NCBI RefSeq assembly: GCF_024611995.1
Contig: NZ_CP102509.1
Location: 7,254,001-7,318,000 of the forward strand
Direction: 5' to 3'
Source: Streptomyces sp. NBC_00162
GTDB lineage: Bacteria; Actinomycetota; Actinomycetes; Streptomycetales; Streptomycetaceae
Length of the DNA stretch: 64,000 nucleotides
Shown here: in pieces, positions 36,110 through 43,621 of the stretch
Position numbering within the stretch: position 1 is the first letter of the stretch
Layout of the letters: every line of letters begins with the position of its first letter
Translations under genes and position numbers: made by a program
The notes under the pieces: model-generated
Databases searched by the model: none
What the model was told of the DNA's origin: nothing
Seen by the model: only the letters and a program-made list of their open reading frames with translations

Positions 36110-36879
36110 CCGTGGTCTCGGGAGCATCATCGGGCTTCGGCAGGAGAATTGCACAGGTCTTGTGCCGGCGGGGCTACTCCGTCGTGGCTCTGGCTCGCAG
36201 AGCGGACCGTCTGAAGATCCTGGCGGACGAGGACTCCACAGGAGCGATTCTGCCGGTGGTCGCCGATGTCCGCGACCGAGAAGGGCTGGCCCGGGCCCTC
36301 GACGAGCTGCCTCCGGAATTCCGTGACATCTCGGTGCTCGTCAACAACGCCGGCCTCTCACGGGGGTTCGGCCCCCTTCAGTCGGGCAGTGCCGATTCCT
36401 GGCGCGAAATGATCGACACGAATATCTCCGGTCTGCTGAACCTCAGCGGCCTGGTGCTTCCCCGGCTCGTTTCCCGCGGGTCCGGGCACGTGGTGAACAT
36501 CGGCTCGATCGCGGCGAGTTACCCGTACATGGGCGGAAACGTCTATGCCGCCACCAAGGCATTCGTCCACCAGCTGTCGCTGAACATGCGCGTCGACCTC
36601 CAGGGAACGGGCGTCAGGGTGAGCTGCGTGGCGCCGGGTATGGCGAAGACCGAGTTCGCCAAGGTCCGCTACGACGGGGACGAGGAGTGCGCCGACGCGC
36701 TCTACCGGGACATCGAGCCGCTCACCCCCGACGACGTGGCCGAGGCGGTGGCCTGGTGTCTCTCGCAGCCCGCCCGCGTCAACGTCAACATGATCGAACT
36801 CATGCCGGTCGAACAGCACTTCGGGCTCGGCTTCGCCGGTAGCCCGCCCGCCCCGCCGGGTGGTGCGGAGGGTGCGTGA
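36085..36879 (+). CDS. short-chain dehydrogenase/reductase (YdfG-like)
   Basis: The 264-residue classical SDR has the cofactor motif SGASSGFG near residue 13, NNAG, the catalytic serine in NIGSIAAS and Tyr-x3-Lys in VYAATKAF. It resembles YdfG-type NADP-dependent 3-hydroxy acid dehydrogenases, which interconvert small hydroxy acids and semialdehydes. Its operon partners are NAGS- and NAGK-like proteins and an O-carbamoyltransferase. A reduction of a glutamate-semialdehyde derivative to the 5-alcohol is therefore a reasonable role (inference). GAGGGGG lies five bases before the ATG. Confidence 0.85.
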   Translation: MAQEKRGVAVVSGASSGFGRRIAQVLCRRGYSVVALARRADRLKILADEDSTGAILPVVADVRDREGLARALDELPPEFRDISVLVNNAGLSRGFGPLQSGSADSWREMIDTNISGLLNLSGLVLPRLVSRGSGHVVNIGSIAASYPYMGGNVYAATKAFVHQLSLNMRVDLQGTGVRVSCVAPGMAKTEFAKVRYDGDEECADALYRDIEPLTPDDVAEAVAWCLSQPARVNVNMIELMPVEQHFGLGFAGSPPAPPGGAEGA

Positions 36880-36883
36880 GTCT

Positions 36884-37366
36884 GTGCTGACCGCCTCCCG
36901 GCGTGTGGCCGCGCCGGACGTGCTCGTCGCAAGACCCGCGCGCCCCGAGGACGCGGAGCAGATCGCTCTGCTCTCCGCCCCGTTCGTCGAGCAGGGCCTG
37001 CTGGTCGCCCGCCCGCTGGCCGAAATCGCCGCGACATCGCAGGACTTCGTGGTCGCTTGCGAAGGGGACCGGCTGGTCGGCTGCGCCGGGGTGACACCGT
37101 CCGGCGGCAGCCTGGTCGTCTACAACCTGTGCATTGCGGTCGACCGGCAGGGCAGCGGAATCGGCCGGCATCTGGTCGGCATTGCCGAGACCACCGCCAG
37201 AGAACTGGGCTACAGCTCTTTGCTGGCCCTGACCCGGCACGGCGGGGAATGGTTCGGGAAGCTGGGCTTCAGAGAAGTCCCGGCGAGCGAGACCCGTGAC
37301 GAATGGCGCACTCTTTTCCGTCCGGGCCGAAAATCCAGCCTCTACCAGTTGAGGCTCACCTCCTAG
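36884..37366 (+). CDS. NAGS-like GNAT (amino-acid N-acetyltransferase)
   Basis: The 160-residue GNAT protein resembles the acetyltransferase domain of ArgA/NAGS from start to end. RPARPEDAEQIALL opens it, EQGLLVARPLAEI corresponds to the glutamate-binding part, RQGSGIGRHLV is the acetyl-CoA loop and HGGEWFGKLGFREVP is the typical C-terminal motif. NAGS acetylates glutamate at the start of arginine synthesis. Here it sits four bases after the SDR gene and before a carbamoyltransferase and an NAGK-like gene, so it is probably a pathway copy. GTG at 36884 was chosen with GGAGG upstream; GTGs at 36860-36872 are possible. Confidence 0.8.
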   Translation: MLTASRRVAAPDVLVARPARPEDAEQIALLSAPFVEQGLLVARPLAEIAATSQDFVVACEGDRLVGCAGVTPSGGSLVVYNLCIAVDRQGSGIGRHLVGIAETTARELGYSSLLALTRHGGEWFGKLGFREVPASETRDEWRTLFRPGRKSSLYQLRLTS

Positions 37367-37425
37367 CAGTCCGGAAACCGAAGCACGCCCATGTGCCGAC
37401 TCAAGCAGACCAAGGAGTAACCCAG

Positions 37426-39132
37426 TTGATAATCTGCGGGTTGAAACTCACGCATGATGGTGCCGTCGCCCTGGTCGACGACGACCGTCTCGTGTTCAGT
37501 GTTGAGATGGAGAAGCTGGGGAACGGTCTGCGCTACAGCACTGTTGCCGACTTCAGCCTGATCCCCGGAGTCCTCTCCGACTTCGGCTACAAGCCGGAGG
37601 ACGTCGACCAGTGGGTCGTCGACGGCTGGGACGGAGACGTTTCCGGAACGGTTTCCCTCCTGGACCAGGGGGTGCCCACAGAGATCGTGGTCGGTCCCTA
37701 CCGGGAGTCGGCTGCGTGCCCGGCGCTCGATTCGCCCAGCGTCTCGGGCACGTTCCCGATGGACGGCAGGACCTATCCGTACACGAGCTTCCCGCACGCG
37801 GCGGGACACGTGGCGAGCGCTTACGCATCCAGCCCCTTCGCCCAGCGCGACGAAGGCTCCTTCGTCCTGGTCTGGGACGGCGGACTCTTCCCCCGCCTCT
37901 ACTGGGCGGACCCGCGCGGCGGCGTGGAGAACCTGGGCGAACTCTTCCCCCTCATCGGCCATGCGTACGCCATCGCGGGACACCACTTCGGGCCCTTCCG
38001 CAAAACCGTCCAGTCACCCACGGTCGACGACCTCTCGGTCGCCGGCAAGCTCATGGCGTACATCGCGCTGGGCCGGGTGGACGAGAGCGTCGTCACCGTT
38101 CTGCGGGAGGAGTTCCACCGGGTCTTCGAGAGCGATGAGCCGGCTTCCGTGGAGTACCGCGCGACGGTCGGCGGGTACGGCAGTCTCTTCGAGCGGTCCG
38201 TGCCTCCCATCCACGAGTTCTTCTCCGCGGTCCGCGCCCGGGTGTCGGAGAACGGGATCAGCGACGAGGACGTCCTGGCGAGCGTGCACGCCTTCTTCGA
38301 GGCCCTCCTCGTCGAACGGATCACCGCCAAGGTCCGCGCCGCCAAGGGCGACGGCCCGTGGAACCTGTGCTTCGCCGGCGGCTGCGCGCTCAACATCAAG
38401 TGGAACAGTGCCCTGCGCGAGGCGCCGGACTTCCGTGACGTGTGGGTCCCGCCGTTCCCCAACGACTCGGGTTCCGCCATCGGAGCGGCCGTTCTGGGCC
38501 GGGCACAGCGCGACGGCCTGGCACCGCTCGCGTGGAACCCCCGCCTGGGCCCGGAGCTGACGCCGTCGGACGAGCTGCCCGCCGGCTGGTCGAAGTCGGC
38601 ATGCTCTCCGGAGGAACTCGCCGCGATCCTCCACGAGTCCGGAGAGCCCGTGGTGGTCCTGCACGGACGAGCCGAACTCGGCCCTCGCGCACTCGGCGGC
38701 CGCAGCATCCTCGCGGCCCCGGTCAGCGCGTCGATGAAGGACGAGCTGAACCGGGTGAAGGACCGCGAACCCTACCGGCCCGTCGCCCCCATCTGTCTCG
38801 AGGCCGATGCACCGGAGATCTTCGCTCCCGGCACGCCGGACCCGCACATGCTCTTCGACCACGAGGTACGGGCGGAATGGGTGGACCGGATCCCCGCGGT
38901 CATCCACCTGGACGGCACCGCGCGGCTCCAGACGGTCGGCCCGGCGGACGACGACCTGCTCTTCGCCGTACTGTCCGCCTATCAACGGCTCAGCGGTGTC
39001 CCCGTGCTGTGCAACACCAGCGCCAACCTCAACGGGCACGGCTTCTTCCCCGACGTGGCCTCCGCGGCCGAGTGGGGCAGGGTCGCCCGGATCTGGAGCG
39101 ACGGGACGCTGTATCAGCGGACCGACGGCTGA
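37426..39132 (+). CDS. NodU/CmcH-family O-carbamoyltransferase
   Basis: The 568-residue protein has the Kae1-like N-terminal domain (LTHDGA at residues 8-13 and the metal site in FPHAAGHVASAY). The C-terminal YrdC-like domain has ELGPRALGGRSILA and REPYRPVAPICLE. Such enzymes (TobZ, CmcH) make carbamoyl-adenylate from carbamoyl phosphate and ATP and transfer it to a hydroxyl group. A 5-hydroxy amino acid is the expected acceptor in this cluster, giving the carbamoyloxy residue of GE81112-type peptides. TTG at 37426 is supported by AAGGAG eight bases upstream and by the family's short N-terminus. Confidence 0.92.
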   Translation: MIICGLKLTHDGAVALVDDDRLVFSVEMEKLGNGLRYSTVADFSLIPGVLSDFGYKPEDVDQWVVDGWDGDVSGTVSLLDQGVPTEIVVGPYRESAACPALDSPSVSGTFPMDGRTYPYTSFPHAAGHVASAYASSPFAQRDEGSFVLVWDGGLFPRLYWADPRGGVENLGELFPLIGHAYAIAGHHFGPFRKTVQSPTVDDLSVAGKLMAYIALGRVDESVVTVLREEFHRVFESDEPASVEYRATVGGYGSLFERSVPPIHEFFSAVRARVSENGISDEDVLASVHAFFEALLVERITAKVRAAKGDGPWNLCFAGGCALNIKWNSALREAPDFRDVWVPPFPNDSGSAIGAAVLGRAQRDGLAPLAWNPRLGPELTPSDELPAGWSKSACSPEELAAILHESGEPVVVLHGRAELGPRALGGRSILAAPVSASMKDELNRVKDREPYRPVAPICLEADAPEIFAPGTPDPHMLFDHEVRAEWVDRIPAVIHLDGTARLQTVGPADDDLLFAVLSAYQRLSGVPVLCNTSANLNGHGFFPDVASAAEWGRVARIWSDGTLYQRTDG

Positions 39133-39140
39133 GCCGAGGC

Positions 39141-39773
39141 ATGACACCGGAGGCACACCCCGACCCGGCCGCCCAGGACGTGGCCGAAACCCTCGTCGCC
39201 ACCCTGCCCCGGATCAGGGAACTGCACGGCCGGACCGTGGTCGTGGTGGCCGGGCACCACGTGCTCGCCGACGACAAGCTGCGGCACGCGTTCTGCGGTG
39301 ACATCGGGTTCCTGCGGTACAGCGGGGTGAGGACCGTCCTGGTGCACGACGGCGGCCCTCACCTCCCGGCATGGCTGGACGACGACCCGGCTGCGCTGCG
39401 CACCCATGTCGCGGGATACGTACAGCGGGGACTGGTGGGGAGCCTCAACGACCACACCACGCTGGCGGTCGGCCTCACGGGTGAGGACGGCCGCACGCTG
39501 GAGGTGGGCGAGGGAGAGGACGTACGGGTCGATCCGGGGGTGCTCCGCGTGTTCCTCGACAGTGGCCGGATTCCGGTGGTGTCGAGCATCGCGTACGGCA
39601 AGGACGGCGGCATCCGCCACCTCGCTGCGACATCGGCCGCCACCGCTCTCGCCTCGGCGCTCGACGCCGCCTTGGTGCTCCCGGCCGGAGCCGGAGCGGT
39701 GGGCCCGGCGTCCGCGACCTTCGTCGACATGGCCGTGCCGCACGCGGTGTTGAGGCATCTCCATCGCCTCTGA
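39141..39773 (+). CDS. truncated NAGK (ArgB)-like amino acid kinase protein
   Basis: The 210-residue product aligns with the N-terminal two thirds of acetylglutamate kinase. RTVVVVAGHHVL replaces the usual VVKYGGxxM, then come DDKLRHAFCGDIGFLRYSGVRTVLVHDGGP and IPVVSSIAYGKDG. The glycine-rich phosphate loop is altered, the expected NINAD motif reads RHLAATSAA, and the C-terminal ATP-binding part of about 90 residues is missing. It may therefore be a regulatory or acyl-glutamate-binding protein rather than a kinase. It starts eight bases after the carbamoyltransferase stop and is the last gene of the operon. Confidence 0.78.
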   Translation: MTPEAHPDPAAQDVAETLVATLPRIRELHGRTVVVVAGHHVLADDKLRHAFCGDIGFLRYSGVRTVLVHDGGPHLPAWLDDDPAALRTHVAGYVQRGLVGSLNDHTTLAVGLTGEDGRTLEVGEGEDVRVDPGVLRVFLDSGRIPVVSSIAYGKDGGIRHLAATSAATALASALDAALVLPAGAGAVGPASATFVDMAVPHAVLRHLHRL

Positions 39774-39952
39774 CGAGGACAACACCGCGCACGGCCGGGC
39801 GTACGGAAGCGTCGCTCAGCGGAGCGGGGATGGGGTGGTCCAACCCGATCGTGTGGCCCCAGCGGACATTCCGGCGGGTGCCCGGCAACCTTTCGGGCTC
39901 CGGCGGCAACTGAGGGGTGAACAGTGCACCTCACCCCAAGGAGCCACCGCCC

Positions 39953-42289
39953 ATGTCCGCTTCCCCGCACCGCCGCCCCACCGGACGTCGAAGGCTTGCC
40001 CTGGTCGGAGCGGCCACCCTGATCGCCGCCGGTCTCGGCGCCGTGCCGCTGGTCGTGAAGGCCGATGCCGTGGCACCCGCCGACCTCGCCCACGGAGTGC
40101 TGCCCGCCCGGGACGGCTGGGCCGCGAGCGGCTCGGGCACCACCGGCGGCCGGGCCGCGGCCGCAGCACGCGTCTTCACCGTCTCCACCCGCGCCGAGCT
40201 GGCGAAAGCCCTGGCCGCGGGCCCGGCCGACGCCCCGCGGATCGTCCGGGTCAAGGGCCTGATCGACGCCAACACCGACGACAGCGGGAAGCCGCAGAGC
40301 TGCGCCGACTACGCCGCGGGCACCGGCTACTCGCTCGACTCCTACCTCAAGGCCTACGATCCCGCCGTCTGGGGCCGTGCCAAGGTGCCGTCCGGCGCCC
40401 AGGAGGACGCCCGCAGGGCGGCCCAGGCCAGGCAGGCCGCCCGCATGGTGTTCACGGTGCCGGCGCGGACCACCGTCATCGGCGTGCCCGGCACCGGAGC
40501 GGGCATCACCGGCGGCAGCCTGGTCGTGAAGAACGCCGACAACGTGATCATCCGCAACCTGTCGCTCACCGACGTCCGGGACTGCTTCCCGCAGTGGGAC
40601 CCGACCGACGGCTCCACCGGCAACTGGAACTCCGCCTACGACGCCGTCAGCCTGCGCGGCGCCACCCACGTCTGGGTCGACCACAACAGCTTCTCCGACG
40701 CCCCGCACCCGGACTCCGCCAACCCGGTCCGCTTCGGCCGCGAGTACCAGGTCCATGACGGCGCCCTCGACATCACCAACGCCTCCGACCTGGTCACCGT
40801 CGGATACAACGCGTTCAGCAACCACGACAAGACGATGCTGATCGGCAGCAGCGACAAGGACACCAAACTGCGGGTGACGCTCCATCACAACGTCTTCCGG
40901 GGCATCGTCCAGCGCGCCCCTCTCGCCCGGGTGGGTCAGATCCACCTGTACGACAACTACTACGACACCACGGCGTCGGAGGGCTACGCGCACAGCTACA
41001 GCGTCAACTCCCGAGCCGGCGCCCAGGTCGTCACGCAGAACAACTACTGGAAGCTCTCCTCAGACCGGAAGACCTCCCAGCTGCTCAGCGGAGACGGCAC
41101 CGGAGCCATCGCGGGCAGCGGCAACCTCGTCAGCGGCGCCCCCGTGGACCTGGTCGCCGCTCACAACGACGCCAACCCCGGGAAGAAGATCAAGACCACC
41201 GTCGGCTGGAAGCCCACCCTCACCGCCGGACTGGAACCCGCCGCCGGACTGCCGGCGAAGCTGGCGGCGAAGGCGGGCGCCGGCGTCCTCACCGAGACCG
41301 GAGGCAAGGCTCCCGCCCCGTCCGGTCCGGCCGGCGGCCGTACGCTGACGGTCGCCGCCGACGGCTCCGCAGCGCACCGTTCCGTGCAGGCCGCCGTCGA
41401 CGCGGCCACCGCGGGCGACACCGTCCTGGTGGCACGCGGCACCTACCGGGAGACGGTGAACGTCCCCGCCTCCAAGCACGGGCTGACCCTCAAGGGCGTC
41501 ACCGGCAATGCCGAGGACGTCGTCATCACCTACGACAACGCCTCCGGCACGCCGAAGCCCGGAGGCGGTACGTACGGAACCGCGGGCAGTGCCACCGCGA
41601 CCTTCTCGGCGAACGACATCACCGTCACAGGTGTCACGGTCGAGAACACGTGGGAGAGGTCGGCGCACCCGGACGTCAGGGACACCCAGGCCGTGGCGGT
41701 CAACGCGTCCGGCGACCGTCAGAAGTACCTCGACTCGCGATTCATCGGGCACCAGGACACCGTCCTGAACTGGGCTCCCTCGGCCACCGGCCAGTACCGG
41801 CAGTACTTCCGCCACTGCTTCATCGCGGGGGACGTCGACTTCGTCTTCGGCAACGCCACCGCCGTTTACGACCACGTCAACATCACCCTGCGCGACCGGG
41901 GCGCCGCGGCCGGCGGGCTGGGCGGATACCTCGCCGCGCCGAACACCGATGCGGCCAAGCCGTACGGGATCCTCATCACCGACAGCACCATCAGCAGCCC
42001 CGCCCAGCCCGGGACCTACTACCTCGGCCGGCCCTGGCACCCCGGCGCGAGCGCGGTCGGCCAGCTGGTCATCCGCAACACGAGCCTGCCCGCAGCCGTG
42101 AAGACCGAGGGGCCCTGGACCGACATGGGGGGTTTCTCGTGGAAGTCCGCCCGGTTCGCCGAGTACGCCAACACGGGCCCCGGCGCCGGCACCGGAGCGA
42201 ACCGGCCCCAGCTCGGCCCGGACCAGGCCGCGGCCCACACCGCCCGCGCCTACCTGGCCGGCACTGACGGCTGGAACCCGACGGTCTGA
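39953..42289 (+). CDS. secreted pectate lyase-pectinesterase fusion (PL1-CE8)
   Basis: The 778-residue protein has a signal peptide (basic start, hydrophobic 16-30), a PL1 pectate lyase domain (about 45-430) and a CE8 pectin methylesterase domain (about 460-770). PL1 features are VWVDHNSFSD, VGYNAFSNHDKTMLIGSSD and the arginine-bearing RAPLARVGQIHLYDNYY. CE8 features are GHQDTVL, GDVDFVFGNATAVYD with the catalytic Asp, and YLGRPWHPG. One chain can remove methyl groups and then cleave pectin, so the fusion makes sense as a plant-material degrader. AAGGAG lies nine bases before the ATG. Confidence 0.93.
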   Translation: MSASPHRRPTGRRRLALVGAATLIAAGLGAVPLVVKADAVAPADLAHGVLPARDGWAASGSGTTGGRAAAAARVFTVSTRAELAKALAAGPADAPRIVRVKGLIDANTDDSGKPQSCADYAAGTGYSLDSYLKAYDPAVWGRAKVPSGAQEDARRAAQARQAARMVFTVPARTTVIGVPGTGAGITGGSLVVKNADNVIIRNLSLTDVRDCFPQWDPTDGSTGNWNSAYDAVSLRGATHVWVDHNSFSDAPHPDSANPVRFGREYQVHDGALDITNASDLVTVGYNAFSNHDKTMLIGSSDKDTKLRVTLHHNVFRGIVQRAPLARVGQIHLYDNYYDTTASEGYAHSYSVNSRAGAQVVTQNNYWKLSSDRKTSQLLSGDGTGAIAGSGNLVSGAPVDLVAAHNDANPGKKIKTTVGWKPTLTAGLEPAAGLPAKLAAKAGAGVLTETGGKAPAPSGPAGGRTLTVAADGSAAHRSVQAAVDAATAGDTVLVARGTYRETVNVPASKHGLTLKGVTGNAEDVVITYDNASGTPKPGGGTYGTAGSATATFSANDITVTGVTVENTWERSAHPDVRDTQAVAVNASGDRQKYLDSRFIGHQDTVLNWAPSATGQYRQYFRHCFIAGDVDFVFGNATAVYDHVNITLRDRGAAAGGLGGYLAAPNTDAAKPYGILITDSTISSPAQPGTYYLGRPWHPGASAVGQLVIRNTSLPAAVKTEGPWTDMGGFSWKSARFAEYANTGPGAGTGANRPQLGPDQAAAHTARAYLAGTDGWNPTV

Positions 42290-42359
42290 TGAACGGACTG
42301 CTACGCTCCGGCACCTGCCTGAGATCGCCCCCGTCGCACCGAGAAGCCGTACCGAGGCC

Positions 42360-42893
42360 ATGACCGAAGACGAGGCGGCGGCCGCGGATTTCCACGCGTT
42401 CTTCGAACGCCACCATGCCCAACTCTCCCGCCTGGCGTACCTGCTGACCGGAGAGGCGGACGCTGCCGACGACCTCGCCGCGGACGCGATGGTCGCGCTC
42501 TGGCACCGCTGGGACAGGGCCCGCCGCGCCGACTCCGCGGCGGCCTACGCCCGCGGAATCGTCGCCAACCTCGCCCGCAGCCGGATCCGGAGCACGGTGC
42601 GCGAGCGGCGGCGCGTCCTGCTGTTCTGGTCGCACCGCCCGGAGCGGACCGACGGCCCGGACATGGCCGCCGTCATGGACGTACGGGCCGCGCTGGACAC
42701 CCTGCCGTTCCGCAAACGCGCCTGCGTGGTACTGCGGTACGCCTTCGACCTCTCGGAGAAGGACACCGCGGCGGCGCTCGGGATATCGGTGGGTACGGTG
42801 AAGAGCCAGACCTCGAAGGGGACGGCGGAACTGCAGCGGCTGCTCGGTGCCCGGGCCGCCGACGATGAGCTGGTGGGAAGGGGAAGCCGGTGA
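42360..42893 (+). CDS. SigE-family ECF RNA polymerase sigma factor
   Basis: The 177-residue protein has region 2 (RLAYLLTGEADAADDLAADAMVALWHRW) and a region 4 helix-turn-helix (LSEKDTAAALGISVGTVKSQTSKG). It belongs to the actinobacterial group in which a downstream gene encodes a membrane protein acting as partner. Its stop overlaps the GTG of that gene (GTGA). The regulon is unknown; the pectinase gene ends 70 bases upstream, but nothing shows that it is a target. Confidence 0.9.
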   Translation: MTEDEAAAADFHAFFERHHAQLSRLAYLLTGEADAADDLAADAMVALWHRWDRARRADSAAAYARGIVANLARSRIRSTVRERRRVLLFWSHRPERTDGPDMAAVMDVRAALDTLPFRKRACVVLRYAFDLSEKDTAAALGISVGTVKSQTSKGTAELQRLLGARAADDELVGRGSR

Positions 42894-43600
42894 CCGACGA
42901 ACTGCGCGGACTGCTGCGCGAGAGCGCCGAAGCCCACCTGCCCGACCGGGCCCGCATGCTGGCCCGGGTCGAGCGCGGCATGGCCCGTCGCGGCACCGCC
43001 GACCGGCTGCGGGACCGCGAGCGCGCCCGCGCCCGCACCCTGTCCTGGCCGAAGATCGTCCTCGCGACCCTGGCCACCGCCGGAACCCTGACGGTGAGCG
43101 CCCTCACGGTGGTCGCCGTCGTGCACACCCCGGACCCGCCACGGAATCCGACGGCCGCCGCCCCGTCCGCCGGCGGCAGCGCGGCACCGCCGGCGGAGGG
43201 CAGCCGGACCGAGGACGGTCCACTGTGGGCCGACGGCTCCGTCGACCCCCACGGCAACGCCTACTGGGCACAGAGCAACGTCACCCTCAAGGCGAGGAAG
43301 CCGCTCACCGCGCTCGTCGTCGAGCTGCGCATCGCCCTCACCGAAGGGGTGAAGGACACCGGCAGCTGGCGGACCCGCCCCGCCGCGGACTTCGACCTCT
43401 CCGTCCGCCAGGAAGGCGGCTTCCTCGTCTACCGGTGGACCCTCAAACCCGGCAGGACCGTCCCGGCCGGCGAGCACGTCTTCGCCGGCCAGTTCAACCA
43501 CGCTGCCGGCGGACGCGACGCGAAGGACGACACGTACCGGATCGACGCCGGTGCCGGTGACGCGGAGAGCGGAGCCGCCGTGTGGGGTGGGTTCGCGTAG
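42890..43600 (+). CDS. membrane protein coupled to the ECF sigma gene, possible anti-sigma factor
   Basis: The 236-residue protein has a cytoplasmic arginine-rich segment (1-50) and one membrane helix (about 55-77). A Pro/Ala linker follows, then an extracytoplasmic domain from about 105 (WADGSVDPHGNAYWAQSNVTLKA). This layout is that of a one-helix anti-sigma factor or a sensor working with the sigma factor, with which it overlaps by four bases. No zinc-binding HxxxCxxC motif is present in the N-terminal part, so it is not a ZAS protein. The function remains inferred from position. Confidence 0.75.
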   Translation: MTDELRGLLRESAEAHLPDRARMLARVERGMARRGTADRLRDRERARARTLSWPKIVLATLATAGTLTVSALTVVAVVHTPDPPRNPTAAAPSAGGSAAPPAEGSRTEDGPLWADGSVDPHGNAYWAQSNVTLKARKPLTALVVELRIALTEGVKDTGSWRTRPAADFDLSVRQEGGFLVYRWTLKPGRTVPAGEHVFAGQFNHAAGGRDAKDDTYRIDAGAGDAESGAAVWGGFA

Positions 43601-43621
43601 GGCGCGTCCACGCCCCGCCGT

